DNA of 64,000 nt from Fibrobacterota bacterium (GTDB lineage Bacteria > Fibrobacterota > Fibrobacteria > UBA11236), in assembly GCA_028287505.1 (NCBI GenBank), contig JAQBPN010000003.1, positions 1 to 64,000 of the forward strand. Reading direction: 5' to 3'. Positions 34,514 through 43,594 of the stretch are shown one piece after another (position 1 is the first letter of the stretch; every line of letters starts with the position of its first letter). The notes below the pieces were generated by a model that did no database searches, had not been told where the DNA came from, and worked only from the letters and a program-made list of their open reading frames with translations. Made by a program: the position numbers and the translations under genes.

Positions 34514-36462
34514 AATCGGAAAGCCAATCTGCCGGAGATCGAACGCGGGATTTCCTGGGTTACTTTGTCCTTGACCGCGAATTCCGGATCCTGATCATCC
34601 GCCAGGTTGCGTCCATAAACCGAGGCTTCGATGTTCCCGTGCAGCCAGACCAGGCCCGCGTCGTAGGTATACCGATGCTGCACGGCCGGTTTGTGCAGGC
34701 GATCCACGTAAAAGCCCGTGACGTTCACTTGGAACCCCCAACGCAGATCCATCATGGATTGGAAAGTGTATTGGTGCGTCGGATCGTTCCATTCGCCATG
34801 CGGATCGGTATAGTCCGTATGTCCGGATTTCTCCCAGATATCCTTTTCCAGATAGGTGTATCCGCCGCGAAGGTTCCACCATGAGGCGGCCCGGAAGTCG
34901 CCCGACAATTCCGCTCCCCGGGAGTCTCCGTCGAGCCCGTTCCGGAATTCGATGGTGGTGGGGTCGGCCAGCTCCGTCGATCGCATGTCTTCATATTGGT
35001 TGTAAAATGCGGCCAGGGAGAGGGACAGCACTTCCATGGGCTGGATGCGGTACCCCAACTCGTAGGCGAGGACCTTTTCTGACGTGAAGTCGGGCCCTCC
35101 GTTGATATGGAGCGTTCCCGGGGTGACGGGAGGTTTCGGCGCAAAGAGCTCCACGTCGATGCGGCTGGGAGTCCGTACCACGCTGGATACCGCTCCCCAG
35201 ACCGTCTGCATGTCGTCGGGCGTCCATGCCAACCGGCCGGCCGGTTGCAGATTGTAGCCGGCATAGTCCTCGTGCTCGAGCTTGGAGCCCAAGGTGACTT
35301 TGACGCGGCGGGAAAGCAGATGGATTTCATCTTGCGCGAAGGCGTTGAAGCGCTGCAAGTCCTTGTTGGGCGGCAAGAAGGAAATGAAGAAGAGGTTCCC
35401 GACCTCGTCCTGCATATACCGGTATCCCGCTCCCCACAGGATATCCTGGTATGCACCCAGCGGAAACCGGTGGTGGAAGTCGAAATCGTAGGTCTTCAGG
35501 TTGTCGGTGAAGTCAAAACCGGGGGCGAAGGTCGAATTCCTCCAGGTGTGGTCGAAGTATATCTGCAGCTGCAAATCGGATTCCGGGGAAAAAGTGTGGG
35601 TCCAGCGGCCGATGACGTTCTGTCCGGTTATCGCCAGGTTGCCGGGCGCCGGTGCCTCAAAGACGCCGTCGTACAAGTCCCCCTGTGCCGTCAGGACGTC
35701 GGCATCGGACCTGTGCCAGTCCATGCGGAAGCCGCCCTGGGACATGCCCCAGGGGTTCCCAGCTTCATTGCCGTCCGCGAATACCGAGGCATTCTGTTCC
35801 AACCGTTGGGCGTAGACCCTGTAATAGATATCCTTGCCGGCTTTGCCGCCGTAACGGCCTTGGCCGAAGTTATGCAGGAAGGTTCCCCCGCCTCCCGCCA
35901 GGTAGGCGCCCTGGGTCTTTTCCGCCTCTTTGGTGACGATGTTGATCACCCCGTTGACGGCGTTGCTCCCCCATAGGGTCCCGCCCGGCCCGCTGATCAC
36001 TTCGATCCGATCCACGTCCTCCAGCAGCACCTCTTGCGCGTCCCAGAAAACCCCCGAGTAAAGCGGCGTGTACACGGTGCGGCCGTCGATCATCACCAGC
36101 AGCTTGTTGGCGGCGGTGCTGTTGAAACCGCGCGCGCTGATGGCCCATTCCCGCGAACTGACCTGGGCCACTTGCAGGTTGGAAGCGAGCCGCAGCGCAT
36201 CCGGAAGCGTCGTGGCTCCGGAACGGCGGATCTCCTCCTGGGTGATGACTTGCACCGCCGAGGCGGCTTCGCTCAATTTCTCCGAATGCCTGGAGACCAG
36301 GGTCACTTCGATATCCATGAGCTCTTCCAGGCTCATCTTTTTCAGTTTGCCGGGGAGCAGGGAATCATCGGTTTGGCAAAAAGCCCCGCTTGCCATCAAA
36401 GCGGCTGCAACTGACAGACCGGCCCTTCTTGGAAGAGATAGGAATTGGCCGGTAGCGCGCAT
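34510..36462 (-). CDS. TonB-dependent outer-membrane receptor
   Basis: 650 residues. A signal peptide (LSVAAALMASGAFCQ) is followed by a short N-terminal segment (KLKKMSLEELMDIEVTLVSR), a plug domain (VQVITQEEIRRSGATTLPDALRLASNLQVAQV, GPGGTLWGSNAVNGVINIVTK) and a 22-strand beta-barrel ending in an aromatic residue pattern (SGRLAFRL). SLEELMDIEV-type receptors commonly occur with YfiR and sensor kinases. The ligand is unknown. It opens a four-gene operon (receptor, YfiR, membrane kinase, REC-kinase), suggesting that uptake or binding is coupled to signalling. A ribosome site (aggggac) precedes the ATG. Confidence 0.93.
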   Translation of the reverse strand: MRATGQFLSLPRRAGLSVAAALMASGAFCQTDDSLLPGKLKKMSLEELMDIEVTLVSRHSEKLSEAASAVQVITQEEIRRSGATTLPDALRLASNLQVAQVSSREWAISARGFNSTAANKLLVMIDGRTVYTPLYSGVFWDAQEVLLEDVDRIEVISGPGGTLWGSNAVNGVINIVTKEAEKTQGAYLAGGGGTFLHNFGQGRYGGKAGKDIYYRVYAQRLEQNASVFADGNEAGNPWGMSQGGFRMDWHRSDADVLTAQGDLYDGVFEAPAPGNLAITGQNVIGRWTHTFSPESDLQLQIYFDHTWRNSTFAPGFDFTDNLKTYDFDFHHRFPLGAYQDILWGAGYRYMQDEVGNLFFISFLPPNKDLQRFNAFAQDEIHLLSRRVKVTLGSKLEHEDYAGYNLQPAGRLAWTPDDMQTVWGAVSSVVRTPSRIDVELFAPKPPVTPGTLHINGGPDFTSEKVLAYELGYRIQPMEVLSLSLAAFYNQYEDMRSTELADPTTIEFRNGLDGDSRGAELSGDFRAASWWNLRGGYTYLEKDIWEKSGHTDYTDPHGEWNDPTHQYTFQSMMDLRWGFQVNVTGFYVDRLHKPAVQHRYTYDAGLVWLHGNIEASVYGRNLADDQDPEFAVKDKVTQEIPRSISGRLAFRL

Positions 36463-36551
36463 GACTCGTCCCCTTTTTACGTAATCCTCAATTTTCCAAA
36501 AACTCCAAGCTAATTATCCAGAACAATTGATTCTATTCCGGGGGGCAAAAA

Positions 36552-36590
36552 GGAGAACATTAATCGCGGAAGAGGAGGGCATTAATCGCG
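36552..36590. repeat. Two 17-bp direct repeats upstream of the TonB receptor
   Basis: GGAGAACATTAATCGCG (36552-36568) and GGAGGGCATTAATCGCG (36574-36590) are direct repeats with a 22-bp period, about two helical turns. They lie 90-128 bp upstream of the receptor start at 36462, the right place for an activator-binding site. The surrounding 270-bp gap (36463-36732) otherwise shows only the terminator listed separately. Confidence 0.5.
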
Positions 36591-36692
36591 ATAGCCATCG
36601 ACACGCACAGAATGTACGTGAAATTCCGCAGGCCTTGCCCATGCAAACCCTTTGAAATACGGTCGGATGATAGCGAATGTTTCAAATGGATT

Positions 36693-36723
36693 GCCGACCC
36701 CGGGAAAAGTTCCCGGGGTCGGC
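36693..36723 (-). terminator. Hairpin terminator downstream of the sigma factor gene
   Basis: A perfect 14-bp GC-rich stem (36693-36706 with 36710-36723) has a 3-nt loop and starts 10 nt after the sigma factor stop codon. In the minus direction it is followed by a weak U-containing stretch (ATCCATTTG), so termination may be partly factor-assisted. Confidence 0.65.
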
Positions 36724-36732
36724 GGTTTCAAA

Positions 36733-37635
36733 TCAGGACTGGAAAGTGGCGGCCAGTTTGATTTTGGCGGGATGCCTCAGCATGGACAACGCGCCGGCCT
36801 TGATCTGGCGCACGCGTTCCCGGGTCAGGTTCAGCTTGTTGGCGATGTCCGAAAGCGGCATCGCGCACTCGGAACCGATGCCGTAATACAGCTTCAATAC
36901 CATGGCCCTGCGTTCATCCAGGGAGTCGAGCAGGCCCGCCATTTTCTTCCGCATTAGAAATCCCTTGGCTTCTTCGTCCGCCTGGGGGCTGTTGCTGTCT
37001 TCCAGGGTCTCTTCCAGGCCGGCGCCGCCATCCGAGGCGGGAGCGCTCATGGAAACCGATTTCAGCGAAAGCTGCGTATATTCCGTAAGTTTTTCGACGC
37101 TCAAATCGAGAACTGCGGCAAGCTCTTCGGCAACGGGCGTGCGTCCCAGCTTCTGTTCCAGCTTTTGCCCGGCTTTGGCCACCTTGCGCATGACATGGAT
37201 GCGGCCGGGAGCCACCTTGAGGAAGCGGGTCTGTTCCGAGAGCGCGACGAGTATCCCCTGCCGGATCCACCATACCGCGTACGAGATGAAACGGCAATTC
37301 TGTTTGGCGTCGAAGCGTTGCGCGGCGCGGATAAGGCCGAGGTTGCCTTCGTTGATCAAATCCCCGAAAGGCAATCCCTGGTTGCGGTAATTGCGGCAGA
37401 CGGACACCACGAATTTCAGATTGGCGTTGACCAAGATGTTCACCGCCCGCATATCCCCCTGCTGGATCCTTCCGGCAGCTTCGCATTCTTCCTCACGGCT
37501 CAGCCTTTTCGAATTCCGGATCGAATTCAAATAAAGGGATTCTCTGTCCTCGTCCCCGATGAATTTCAGGATTTTGCCGCGGCTTTTCGACTTGTTGTCA
37601 GGAATGGCGGGGGCTTTTTCATAGGGGGCGACCAA
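36733..37635 (-). CDS. Group-2 sigma70-family sigma factor (RpoS/SigB-like)
   Basis: 300 residues, with no region 1.1. Region 1.2 is DRESLYLNSIRNSKRLSREEECEAAGRI. Region 2 includes ANLKFVVSVCRNYRNQGLPFGDLINEGNLGLIRAAQRFD and FISYAVWWIRQGILVAL; region 3 is KVAKAGQKLEQKLGRTPVAEELAAVL; region 4 contains LYYGIGSECAMPLSDIANKLNLTRERVRQIK. The -10 and -35 readers look intact. The only in-frame start is a TTG at 37635 without a clear ribosome site; upstream the frame is open to a TGA near 37732 with no ATG/GTG/TTG giving a better site. A 7-codon ORF (MNEHKAL) lies just upstream and may affect initiation. Confidence 0.92.
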   Translation of the reverse strand: MVAPYEKAPAIPDNKSKSRGKILKFIGDEDRESLYLNSIRNSKRLSREEECEAAGRIQQGDMRAVNILVNANLKFVVSVCRNYRNQGLPFGDLINEGNLGLIRAAQRFDAKQNCRFISYAVWWIRQGILVALSEQTRFLKVAPGRIHVMRKVAKAGQKLEQKLGRTPVAEELAAVLDLSVEKLTEYTQLSLKSVSMSAPASDGGAGLEETLEDSNSPQADEEAKGFLMRKKMAGLLDSLDERRAMVLKLYYGIGSECAMPLSDIANKLNLTRERVRQIKAGALSMLRHPAKIKLAATFQS

Positions 37636-37823
37636 AGTGGTCGGGAGAGTGCGGTTCAGGGAAATATCGGTCGGATTTACGGCTTGGCTAACTCGAATAG
37701 GATCTCCAGTGCTACAGTGCTTTATGTTCGTTCATCTCTCAACCTAGCTTTATAGACCCACACTAGTGGATCTTTCTGTGGTACCCCCCAAATGGAGGGA
37801 ATTATCCATGGTTACCGTAGAAA

Positions 37824-38702
37824 TCAATTACTCCTGTACCCGGGAACTTGTGAATTTAGGTGCCGAGCCCGGGAGACATTGCGTCCCGTGGGCAGGTAGA
37901 TCTGGCCCGAGTGCCGCCCGGCCCGGGACCGGATGCCCGTGAGTCCCCCCGGAAACGCGATGGCAGTGGGCGTGCGCCCCAGGGCATATTGCATGCCTCC
38001 CCACAGATGCCCCAGGAATAGAGGATCGGAATAGCTTTCGGTGGTATGCCCCATGGCGGTAACCCACGCGCGTCCCCCCAGGTAGGCATCGTACCAGCTC
38101 ATGGGGTGGTCCTGGCCCGGAATCCCGTTCTTATAGGTGGAACCGTCCACGGTGATCAGTACGTGCACCTTCACATCCTTCGAGTCGCGGGGATTGGCCT
38201 TGAAGTTGTAGATCTCGTCGGTGCGGTTCCAACGGCGGGGCAGCGGGAGAGTCGAAACATCCGCCGTGTCCTCCACCACGATGGTCTGCTGGGTCTTGGA
38301 ATCTCCGCCCAAGCCCAAGAAGTAGGCTCCGCCGATGATCTTGCCGTAAAAGGCCCAATCGTATTCCGTATCCAAGGCGGAATGGATGGCGAGGAAACCT
38401 CCCCCTGCCTGGAAAAACTTCTCGAAGGCGGATTGCTGGGCGGGATTGAGGATGTCTCCGCTGGTTTTCAGGAAAACCACCGCCTTGTATTTCGCGAGGA
38501 TCGAATCCGTGAATAGACCGGCATTTTCCGATGTATCCACGACCAGGCCTTTTTGCTCGAAAAAGTTTTTCAAGGCCAGCCGGGTAGGCGCGATATTGTC
38601 TTCCCGGAACGCGGCGGTTTTGGTCAGGATCAGGATCCGATCGGCGCCATGGGTGGCCAAAGCGCCAATCAGCATCATCGCAAACAACGTGTATTTGGGC
38701 AT
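37824..38702 (-). CDS. Secreted ThuA-domain protein
   Basis: About 292 residues from the ATG at 38702, preferred because MPKYTLFAMMLIGALATHGAD forms a clean signal peptide; the frame also allows 38735. The ThuA (class I glutamine-amidotransferase-like) fold follows: RILILTKTAAFREDNI, VVDTSENAGLFTDSILAKYKAVVFLKTSGDIL, GGGFLAIHSALDTEYDW, HPMSWYDAYLGGRAWVTAMGHTTESY. ThuA proteins are linked to trehalose and 3-keto-sugar use. The last 40 residues (RSRAGRHSGQIYLPTGRNVSRARHL) are basic and unlike the family. It stands alone, but the DUF1080 and sugar dehydrogenase genes at 44.8-47.2 kb belong to the same functional theme. Confidence 0.85.
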   Translation of the reverse strand: MPKYTLFAMMLIGALATHGADRILILTKTAAFREDNIAPTRLALKNFFEQKGLVVDTSENAGLFTDSILAKYKAVVFLKTSGDILNPAQQSAFEKFFQAGGGFLAIHSALDTEYDWAFYGKIIGGAYFLGLGGDSKTQQTIVVEDTADVSTLPLPRRWNRTDEIYNFKANPRDSKDVKVHVLITVDGSTYKNGIPGQDHPMSWYDAYLGGRAWVTAMGHTTESYSDPLFLGHLWGGMQYALGRTPTAIAFPGGLTGIRSRAGRHSGQIYLPTGRNVSRARHLNSQVPGYRSN

Positions 38703-38821
38703 GGAATCATTCCGCATTGAAGGAGTGAACCCCATAATAGGCGGATTTGCCTTCCGGCATCGGTAAAAACCGGGCGACTAAGGGTACTTAATCGGCATGG
38801 AAGCGCTTTTCGCGCTTGGAT

Positions 38822-39277
38822 TCACGGCTTGCGGGTGCGGTTCAAAAGGAATTCCACCTTCCGGAGCAAAGCACTGTTGCCGAAAGGTTTCTGGAGGATA
38901 TGATCGACCGGGTCGCCGGATTTGACCAATTCCATGGGCGAGAAATCGGAGAAACCCGTTACGAACAGGATTTCCAAATCCGGCCTGAACTGGCCGACGA
39001 GGGCGGCAAGTTGCAGCCCGTTCATGCCGGGCATCCGCACGTCCGTGATCAGGATATCGAAGTCTTCCGGATGCTTTTCCATCCAAGCCAGGCCTTCTTC
39101 CCCCGATGCCATGGGATAAGTCCGGTACCCTTCCAGTTCCAGGATGCCGGACATCAACCTGCGATTGGCGGGGTCGTCATCCACCACCACGATGGTGACG
39201 TTTTCGGGAGGGGAGATTTGGCCTTTGAGTATTTCTTCCATCCGCGGTGCCTTTGGATCAGTTAAGGTTTCGGACAT
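38822..39277 (-). CDS. Single-domain response regulator
   Basis: About 151 residues. The receiver has IVVVDDDPANRR, phospho-Asp in DILITDVRMPGMNG, the Thr/Phe switch region VTGFSDFSP and the conserved Lys in ILQKPFGN. There is no output domain. Starts are possible at 39277 and at 39241, which has aaagg upstream; the former overlaps the end of the kinase gene (39258) and suggests coupling. It is probably the phosphate acceptor of the kinase encoded directly before it. Confidence 0.88.
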   Translation of the reverse strand: MSETLTDPKAPRMEEILKGQISPPENVTIVVVDDDPANRRLMSGILELEGYRTYPMASGEEGLAWMEKHPEDFDILITDVRMPGMNGLQLAALVGQFRPDLEILFVTGFSDFSPMELVKSGDPVDHILQKPFGNSALLRKVEFLLNRTRKP

Positions 39278-40862
39278 CCGACACCATTCTCTCATCCCGT
39301 TCCGCCTCCGGTACCTGAGCGGAAGGGAAAAATAATTTGAAAGAGGCCCCCCTTCCAGGCTGGCTGTCCACCAGGATGTATCCTCCGCTTTGATTCACTA
39401 TTCCGTAAACCGTGGAAAGCCCCAAACCGGAATTGTGGAATTCGTTCTTGGTCGTGAAGTAAGGCTCGAATATCCGTGATTGGACTTCCCGGCTCATGCC
39501 GAAACCCGTGTCGGAAATGATCAAACAGGCGAATGGTTTCGATGGGGAAGGCCTGTCCGGAAAATCCCCTTCCTGCGTTCCAAGCAACGGGAAACCCGCT
39601 TCCTCCCGGCCCGGAATCCCGGTCCGGATGGTCAGGCGTCCGCCCTCCGGCATGGCATCATGGGCATTGTTGACCAGGTTCATGATGACGATTTCCAGTT
39701 GCACCGGATCCACTTTGATTCTGACCGGACCATTCCCGATGGCCAGGTCCAAATCCGCCCGGTCCCCAAGGGTTCTGCGTATCAAAGATTCCATTTTCGT
39801 GACTATTCCGTTTATATCCACTACTTTGGGAAATAGCATCTGTTTCCGGCCGAAAGCAAGAAGTTCGCGGGTCAGGCAGGCGGCCCTTTTGGCCGCTTTA
39901 TGGATTTCCTTGAGGCTTTCCCGGTTCGGGGGCATTTTCGGATCCGCTTCCAGGAGCAGTTCGCTGTAGCCAAGAATCGCCGAGAGCATATTGTTGAAGT
40001 CGTGGGCCACTCCGCCCGCCAGTTTCCCGATGGATTCCAACTGCTGGGCCTGCCTGAGTTCCGCCTCTTTGGAACGCAATGCCGAATCCAACCGCTTCTT
40101 TTCCGTTATGTCTTCCACGATACCGTCAATAGTGCCGCCCAGGGTCTTGGAGGGGCGCAGCACTTGGGTCAGGGAGACCCAAAGGATCGTCCCGTCCGCA
40201 CGGCGCAGGGGCAACTCGGGGATGTGCACCCGGCCCGATTGCTTCATGGTCCGGAAAATCCAGGCCTGATCGTCCGGATTCAGGATCAAGTTGCGTATTC
40301 TCCGTGCGGTGGCTCCCGGTTTGGAGGCCAGGCGCAGCATGCGGTAAAAAGCCGGGTTCCCGTAGATGAGGTGGCCGCGCGTGGTCACCCGATATACGCC
40401 GACCTCCAACTCCGCGAGCAGATCGTTCAACTTCCTGTCGAGGGAATCCGCCCGGCGGCGCAGGCGTGTCTTCTCCAAGGAAGATCGCACCGAGGTCGCC
40501 AAGCGCCGGAACTGCCGGGGTGATTTCAGGATGTAATCGTCCACACCCTGCTTCAAGGCATCCACGGCGATTTGCTCGCTGCCGGAATCCGTGAACATGA
40601 TGATGGGGCATAGCGGCTGGATATCCTTGATGGCCGGAAGCAATTCCAGGCCGGTGGACCAATTCAGCTGGTAATCCGTGATGACCACATCGAAGCGCGC
40701 CTTTTCCAGGGCGTTGCGGAAGGCTTCCGCATCGGATGCTTCGGCCGCCTCCAGGTCCGGGAACTCCCTCCGCAACGCCCTCATCACCAGGGTGCGATCA
40801 TCCGGATTGTCATCGATGATCAGGGCTCTTATGGTTCCAGTCGCCATCGGATGCATGCTCAA
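39258..40862 (-). CDS. REC-PAS hybrid histidine kinase
   Basis: 534 residues, soluble. An N-terminal receiver (about 12-130; LIIDDNPDDRTLV, phospho-Asp in DVVITDYQL, Lys in YILKSPRQFRRLA) is followed by PAS (about 150-270, VYRVTTRGHLIYGNPAFYRML). HisKA carries the phospho-His in LAGGVAHDFNNMLSAILGYSELLL, and the HATPase has NLVNNAHDAMPEGGRLTI, DTGFGM, NSGLGLSTVYGIVNQSGG. It pairs with the single-domain regulator that overlaps its 3' end. No target gene is adjacent, so the output is unknown. Confidence 0.92.
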   Translation of the reverse strand: MSMHPMATGTIRALIIDDNPDDRTLVMRALRREFPDLEAAEASDAEAFRNALEKARFDVVITDYQLNWSTGLELLPAIKDIQPLCPIIMFTDSGSEQIAVDALKQGVDDYILKSPRQFRRLATSVRSSLEKTRLRRRADSLDRKLNDLLAELEVGVYRVTTRGHLIYGNPAFYRMLRLASKPGATARRIRNLILNPDDQAWIFRTMKQSGRVHIPELPLRRADGTILWVSLTQVLRPSKTLGGTIDGIVEDITEKKRLDSALRSKEAELRQAQQLESIGKLAGGVAHDFNNMLSAILGYSELLLEADPKMPPNRESLKEIHKAAKRAACLTRELLAFGRKQMLFPKVVDINGIVTKMESLIRRTLGDRADLDLAIGNGPVRIKVDPVQLEIVIMNLVNNAHDAMPEGGRLTIRTGIPGREEAGFPLLGTQEGDFPDRPSPSKPFACLIISDTGFGMSREVQSRIFEPYFTTKNEFHNSGLGLSTVYGIVNQSGGYILVDSQPGRGASFKLFFPSAQVPEAERDERMVSDVRNLN

Positions 40863-41156
40863 GCCTTTTAGTCGAAAATTCCGTACCAGCTATCCGGAAT
40901 GCCGGACGATGTGGCCATTGACAAAGCTTGTATCAATCCAGTCGGTCAAGCCTGGGGAAAGCCCGAACGCCCGGCTTCGCCTTGGGACGGCATCGTGGTG
41001 GAAACGGTTGCCCGGTATCAAGAGAGACGTAGGAACCTCAATTCCACCACGGTGAAATCCCTCAATGCCAACAAATTAAACACAAAATTACCCTGATTCA
41101 AAGAAAATATCTTTTGTAACATTTTACCTTTGCCTCAAAACCGGATTCTTCCCGAA

Positions 41157-41594
41157 TCATGCCAGGTGCACGATTTCGACATGCCCCCATTTTTCCTGGA
41201 GGTATTCCGCCACCAGCCTGCGATGGCAATGGCGGGGGTCATCTTCGGTGCAAAGCAAGCAGCCGCCGTCGGCCGATTCAGGCGTCAGTTTTTCTTCGAT
41301 GGCGCGGCGTTTGATGAGTTCCAGGAACCGTTTCTCATACGCCTTCCAATTCATGTTCTCCTTTTTCCTGGCGTGGAACAGCTCTTCGGAAGGCGCGAGG
41401 TCCGGAAGGTGGAGGTAATCCGCTTTGCATATGGCGCGGGAAAAATATCGCAGGTCTTCACGTTTGGTGAAGCCGGCCAATTGCGAAACATTGTTCAGGC
41501 GGACGTCCAGGATTTTCCGCACGCCCGCCCGCTGAAGGAGGGTGAAAAAGTATTCCGCGGATTTCCTGGTGAAGCCTATGGTGTAGAGTTTCAT
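41157..41594 (-). CDS. DUF488 domain protein
   Basis: 145 residues from the ATG at 41594 (aggacc upstream). The DUF488 core is clear: YTIGFTRKSAEYFFTLLQRAGVRKILDVRLNNVSQLAGF near the start, LPDLAPSEEL, and CLLCTEDDPRHCHRRLVAEYL near the end, with the family's conserved Cys/His cluster. DUF488 proteins are small cytosolic proteins of unproved biochemical role. The gene is flanked by non-coding DNA on both sides. Confidence 0.88.
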   Translation of the reverse strand: MKLYTIGFTRKSAEYFFTLLQRAGVRKILDVRLNNVSQLAGFTKREDLRYFSRAICKADYLHLPDLAPSEELFHARKKENMNWKAYEKRFLELIKRRAIEEKLTPESADGGCLLCTEDDPRHCHRRLVAEYLQEKWGHVEIVHLA

Positions 41595-41799
41595 GGCGGG
41601 TCCTGTTCCCATTGGGGAAACTAATTATTGGCGGCTTTCAGGAGTACTACTTCCGCTTTGGCGCTTATCCCGGTCGTTTCGGCCGTTTTGGCCCGCCCCA
41701 ACGGCGCGCGGGTATCGATGATTGCCGACAATGCGCGAAAAAGGTTTGGAACCGATTGGTGGATCGGCCCCAAACCCGCGCTCCGCAAAGACCCGACTG

Positions 41800-43356
41800 C
41801 TACTCGGGCAAACGGAACAATACCAGATTGTTCAGGAATGCAAGCAAATCGTCCCTGGTTGGCGCCGGGGCCGCGTTGAAATTCGTCCTGGCGGCGGTCC
41901 CTTCCCCTCCGTGCGCCTTGATGGCGGATGTCAGGCTTGGGAATTGGCCGTTATGCATATAGGGCGCCGTCGATCCCACGCCCCATAGCGGTTTGGTCAG
42001 GAACACGGAAGCGCCCGTACCTTCTTCATCGATGGGCTCGCCCACTTCCATGCCCAGATCATGCCGCTTCAAATCGCTGAAGGCATCCACCGTGGCCAAT
42101 CCCGCCCCATTTCTCCGCAAAGACCCGAGGCGGAACTTGATGGTTCCATCCGGGTTCCGGAGGATATTGTCCGGTTGATCCTGGGTGAGGTCGAACTTAA
42201 CGGCCTTGGCGGGATCCACGCCCTCCGCCAGCGGGTTCTGCCCGGCCGGAAAGCTCTGGTCCCGGAAAGCCGCCATCTGGCTGGGTTCGCTGTAAATGGG
42301 ATTGCTGAGGGTCATGGAGGGAGTATGGCAGGCCGCGCATCCCAGGCTCGTGAAAGCGGTTGCGCCCCGGTTGATTTGCGTGATCTGCGCCGCGGTCAGG
42401 GCCGGAGTCAGCAAGCCGAGCTGGTTCAGTTCCAGGGAGGAGGTGGGACGTGGTTGGGCGGCCATATAGACCGCCAAAGCGGTCTCGTCGCCGATGCTGA
42501 GTTCATCGACCACCCCGTCGCCGTCCCCGTCCACGCCTGCGCCCACCGTCTCCACGGTCTGCATCCCGATTTCATTATGCGTGGCGCCGCGGATGAAGTC
42601 CCTGAGAAAGGCCACGCTGCCTTTCCATTGGAACGGACGCACCACCAGATCGGCGGCGACGCCCTTCAGGCTGGCGGTGTTCACGGTCGTGTTGCACGAA
42701 GCGCCCGATCCGGAATTGTGCTTCACGCTGATGGAGCCGAACGAAACCCCCTTGTTCGACAGGTTTGCGGTGACGGTGGCCCCGACCGCCTGGGCGCAGG
42801 CGCTGTTGATGGCGGTCTGCCGCTGGGACTGCAGGCTGTTGGTCAATTCTTCCGCCAGCTGCTGCAGGGCGCCGGGGGCGAAGAGGTGGGGCGTATTGCG
42901 CTGGATGTAGGCGAAATCATTCCCGGTATGCAGCGGATCCCGATGGACGTTGGATGCATTGCCGCCCGCGCCGTCGGGGACCGGGAGATTGTGGCACTCC
43001 TCGCAAGCCTGCGCGTTGGGACCGGTGGCCCGCGAGGGGAAATGGTTTCTCCATTCTCCAGGGCCTCCCAGGCTTGCGCGCGGCGTTCTGGTGTAGCGGA
43101 TCATGCCGCCGTTGGGCCAATTCTGACCGACGTTCGCCCCGCCGCCATCGAATTCATTGAACGGGTGATCGAAAAGTTCGTCGCCGGTTTCGAACGCTTC
43201 TCCGAAGGCCGCGGCCGGATTCCCCGAGTTGATGAAGTTGAGCAAAGTGCTTTGATCGAGATGATCGAATGTGCGGCCATCGGCCGCCGACGCGGAGCCG
43301 CTGCCCGCGAAGAAAAGACCCATAGCGATCCACTTGAAGCCGCGTTGCGGTTCCAT
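41800..43356 (-). CDS. DUF1111 diheme thiol oxidoreductase-like secreted cytochrome
   Basis: 518 residues from the ATG at 43356 (aaaggggg upstream). A signal peptide (IAMGLFFAGSGSASAADG) precedes a large DUF1111/DHOR domain, a relative of cytochrome c peroxidase. Two heme sites are present: CEECH (near residue 118) and CAACH (near residue 345). Typical stretches are FNEFDGGGANVGQNWP, RDFIRGATHNEIGMQ, DGDGDGVVDELSIGDETAL and TKPLWGVGSTAPYMHNGQFPSLTSAI. It probably accepts or donates electrons outside the cytoplasm. No partner gene is adjacent. Confidence 0.88.
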   Translation of the reverse strand: MEPQRGFKWIAMGLFFAGSGSASAADGRTFDHLDQSTLLNFINSGNPAAAFGEAFETGDELFDHPFNEFDGGGANVGQNWPNGGMIRYTRTPRASLGGPGEWRNHFPSRATGPNAQACEECHNLPVPDGAGGNASNVHRDPLHTGNDFAYIQRNTPHLFAPGALQQLAEELTNSLQSQRQTAINSACAQAVGATVTANLSNKGVSFGSISVKHNSGSGASCNTTVNTASLKGVAADLVVRPFQWKGSVAFLRDFIRGATHNEIGMQTVETVGAGVDGDGDGVVDELSIGDETALAVYMAAQPRPTSSLELNQLGLLTPALTAAQITQINRGATAFTSLGCAACHTPSMTLSNPIYSEPSQMAAFRDQSFPAGQNPLAEGVDPAKAVKFDLTQDQPDNILRNPDGTIKFRLGSLRRNGAGLATVDAFSDLKRHDLGMEVGEPIDEEGTGASVFLTKPLWGVGSTAPYMHNGQFPSLTSAIKAHGGEGTAARTNFNAAPAPTRDDLLAFLNNLVLFRLPE

Positions 43357-43594
43357 TGATACCCCCTTTGGACATAGGTGGCGCACGGCGTTCGGTAGGA
43401 CCACCCGCGCACCTTGTCTGAGATGTGTGTAACACTGACCCGGAACCACCGATTGATCTTCGTCCGGGCATTCGAAATCTAATGCGCGCGCGTGAAAATG
43501 GATCGATGAAATAATGTTTAAAACGTTACGATAATCATTAAGGAATCCAGTGATCCACCGCTCCGTGGATTCCGCCGACGCGGAATGGGCGGCT

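Noticed and set aside
40899-41096. 65-codon plus-strand frame between the REC-PAS kinase and DUF488 genes
   Set aside because: No ribosome site, no signal peptide or domain, and AT-rich ending; not separable from chance.
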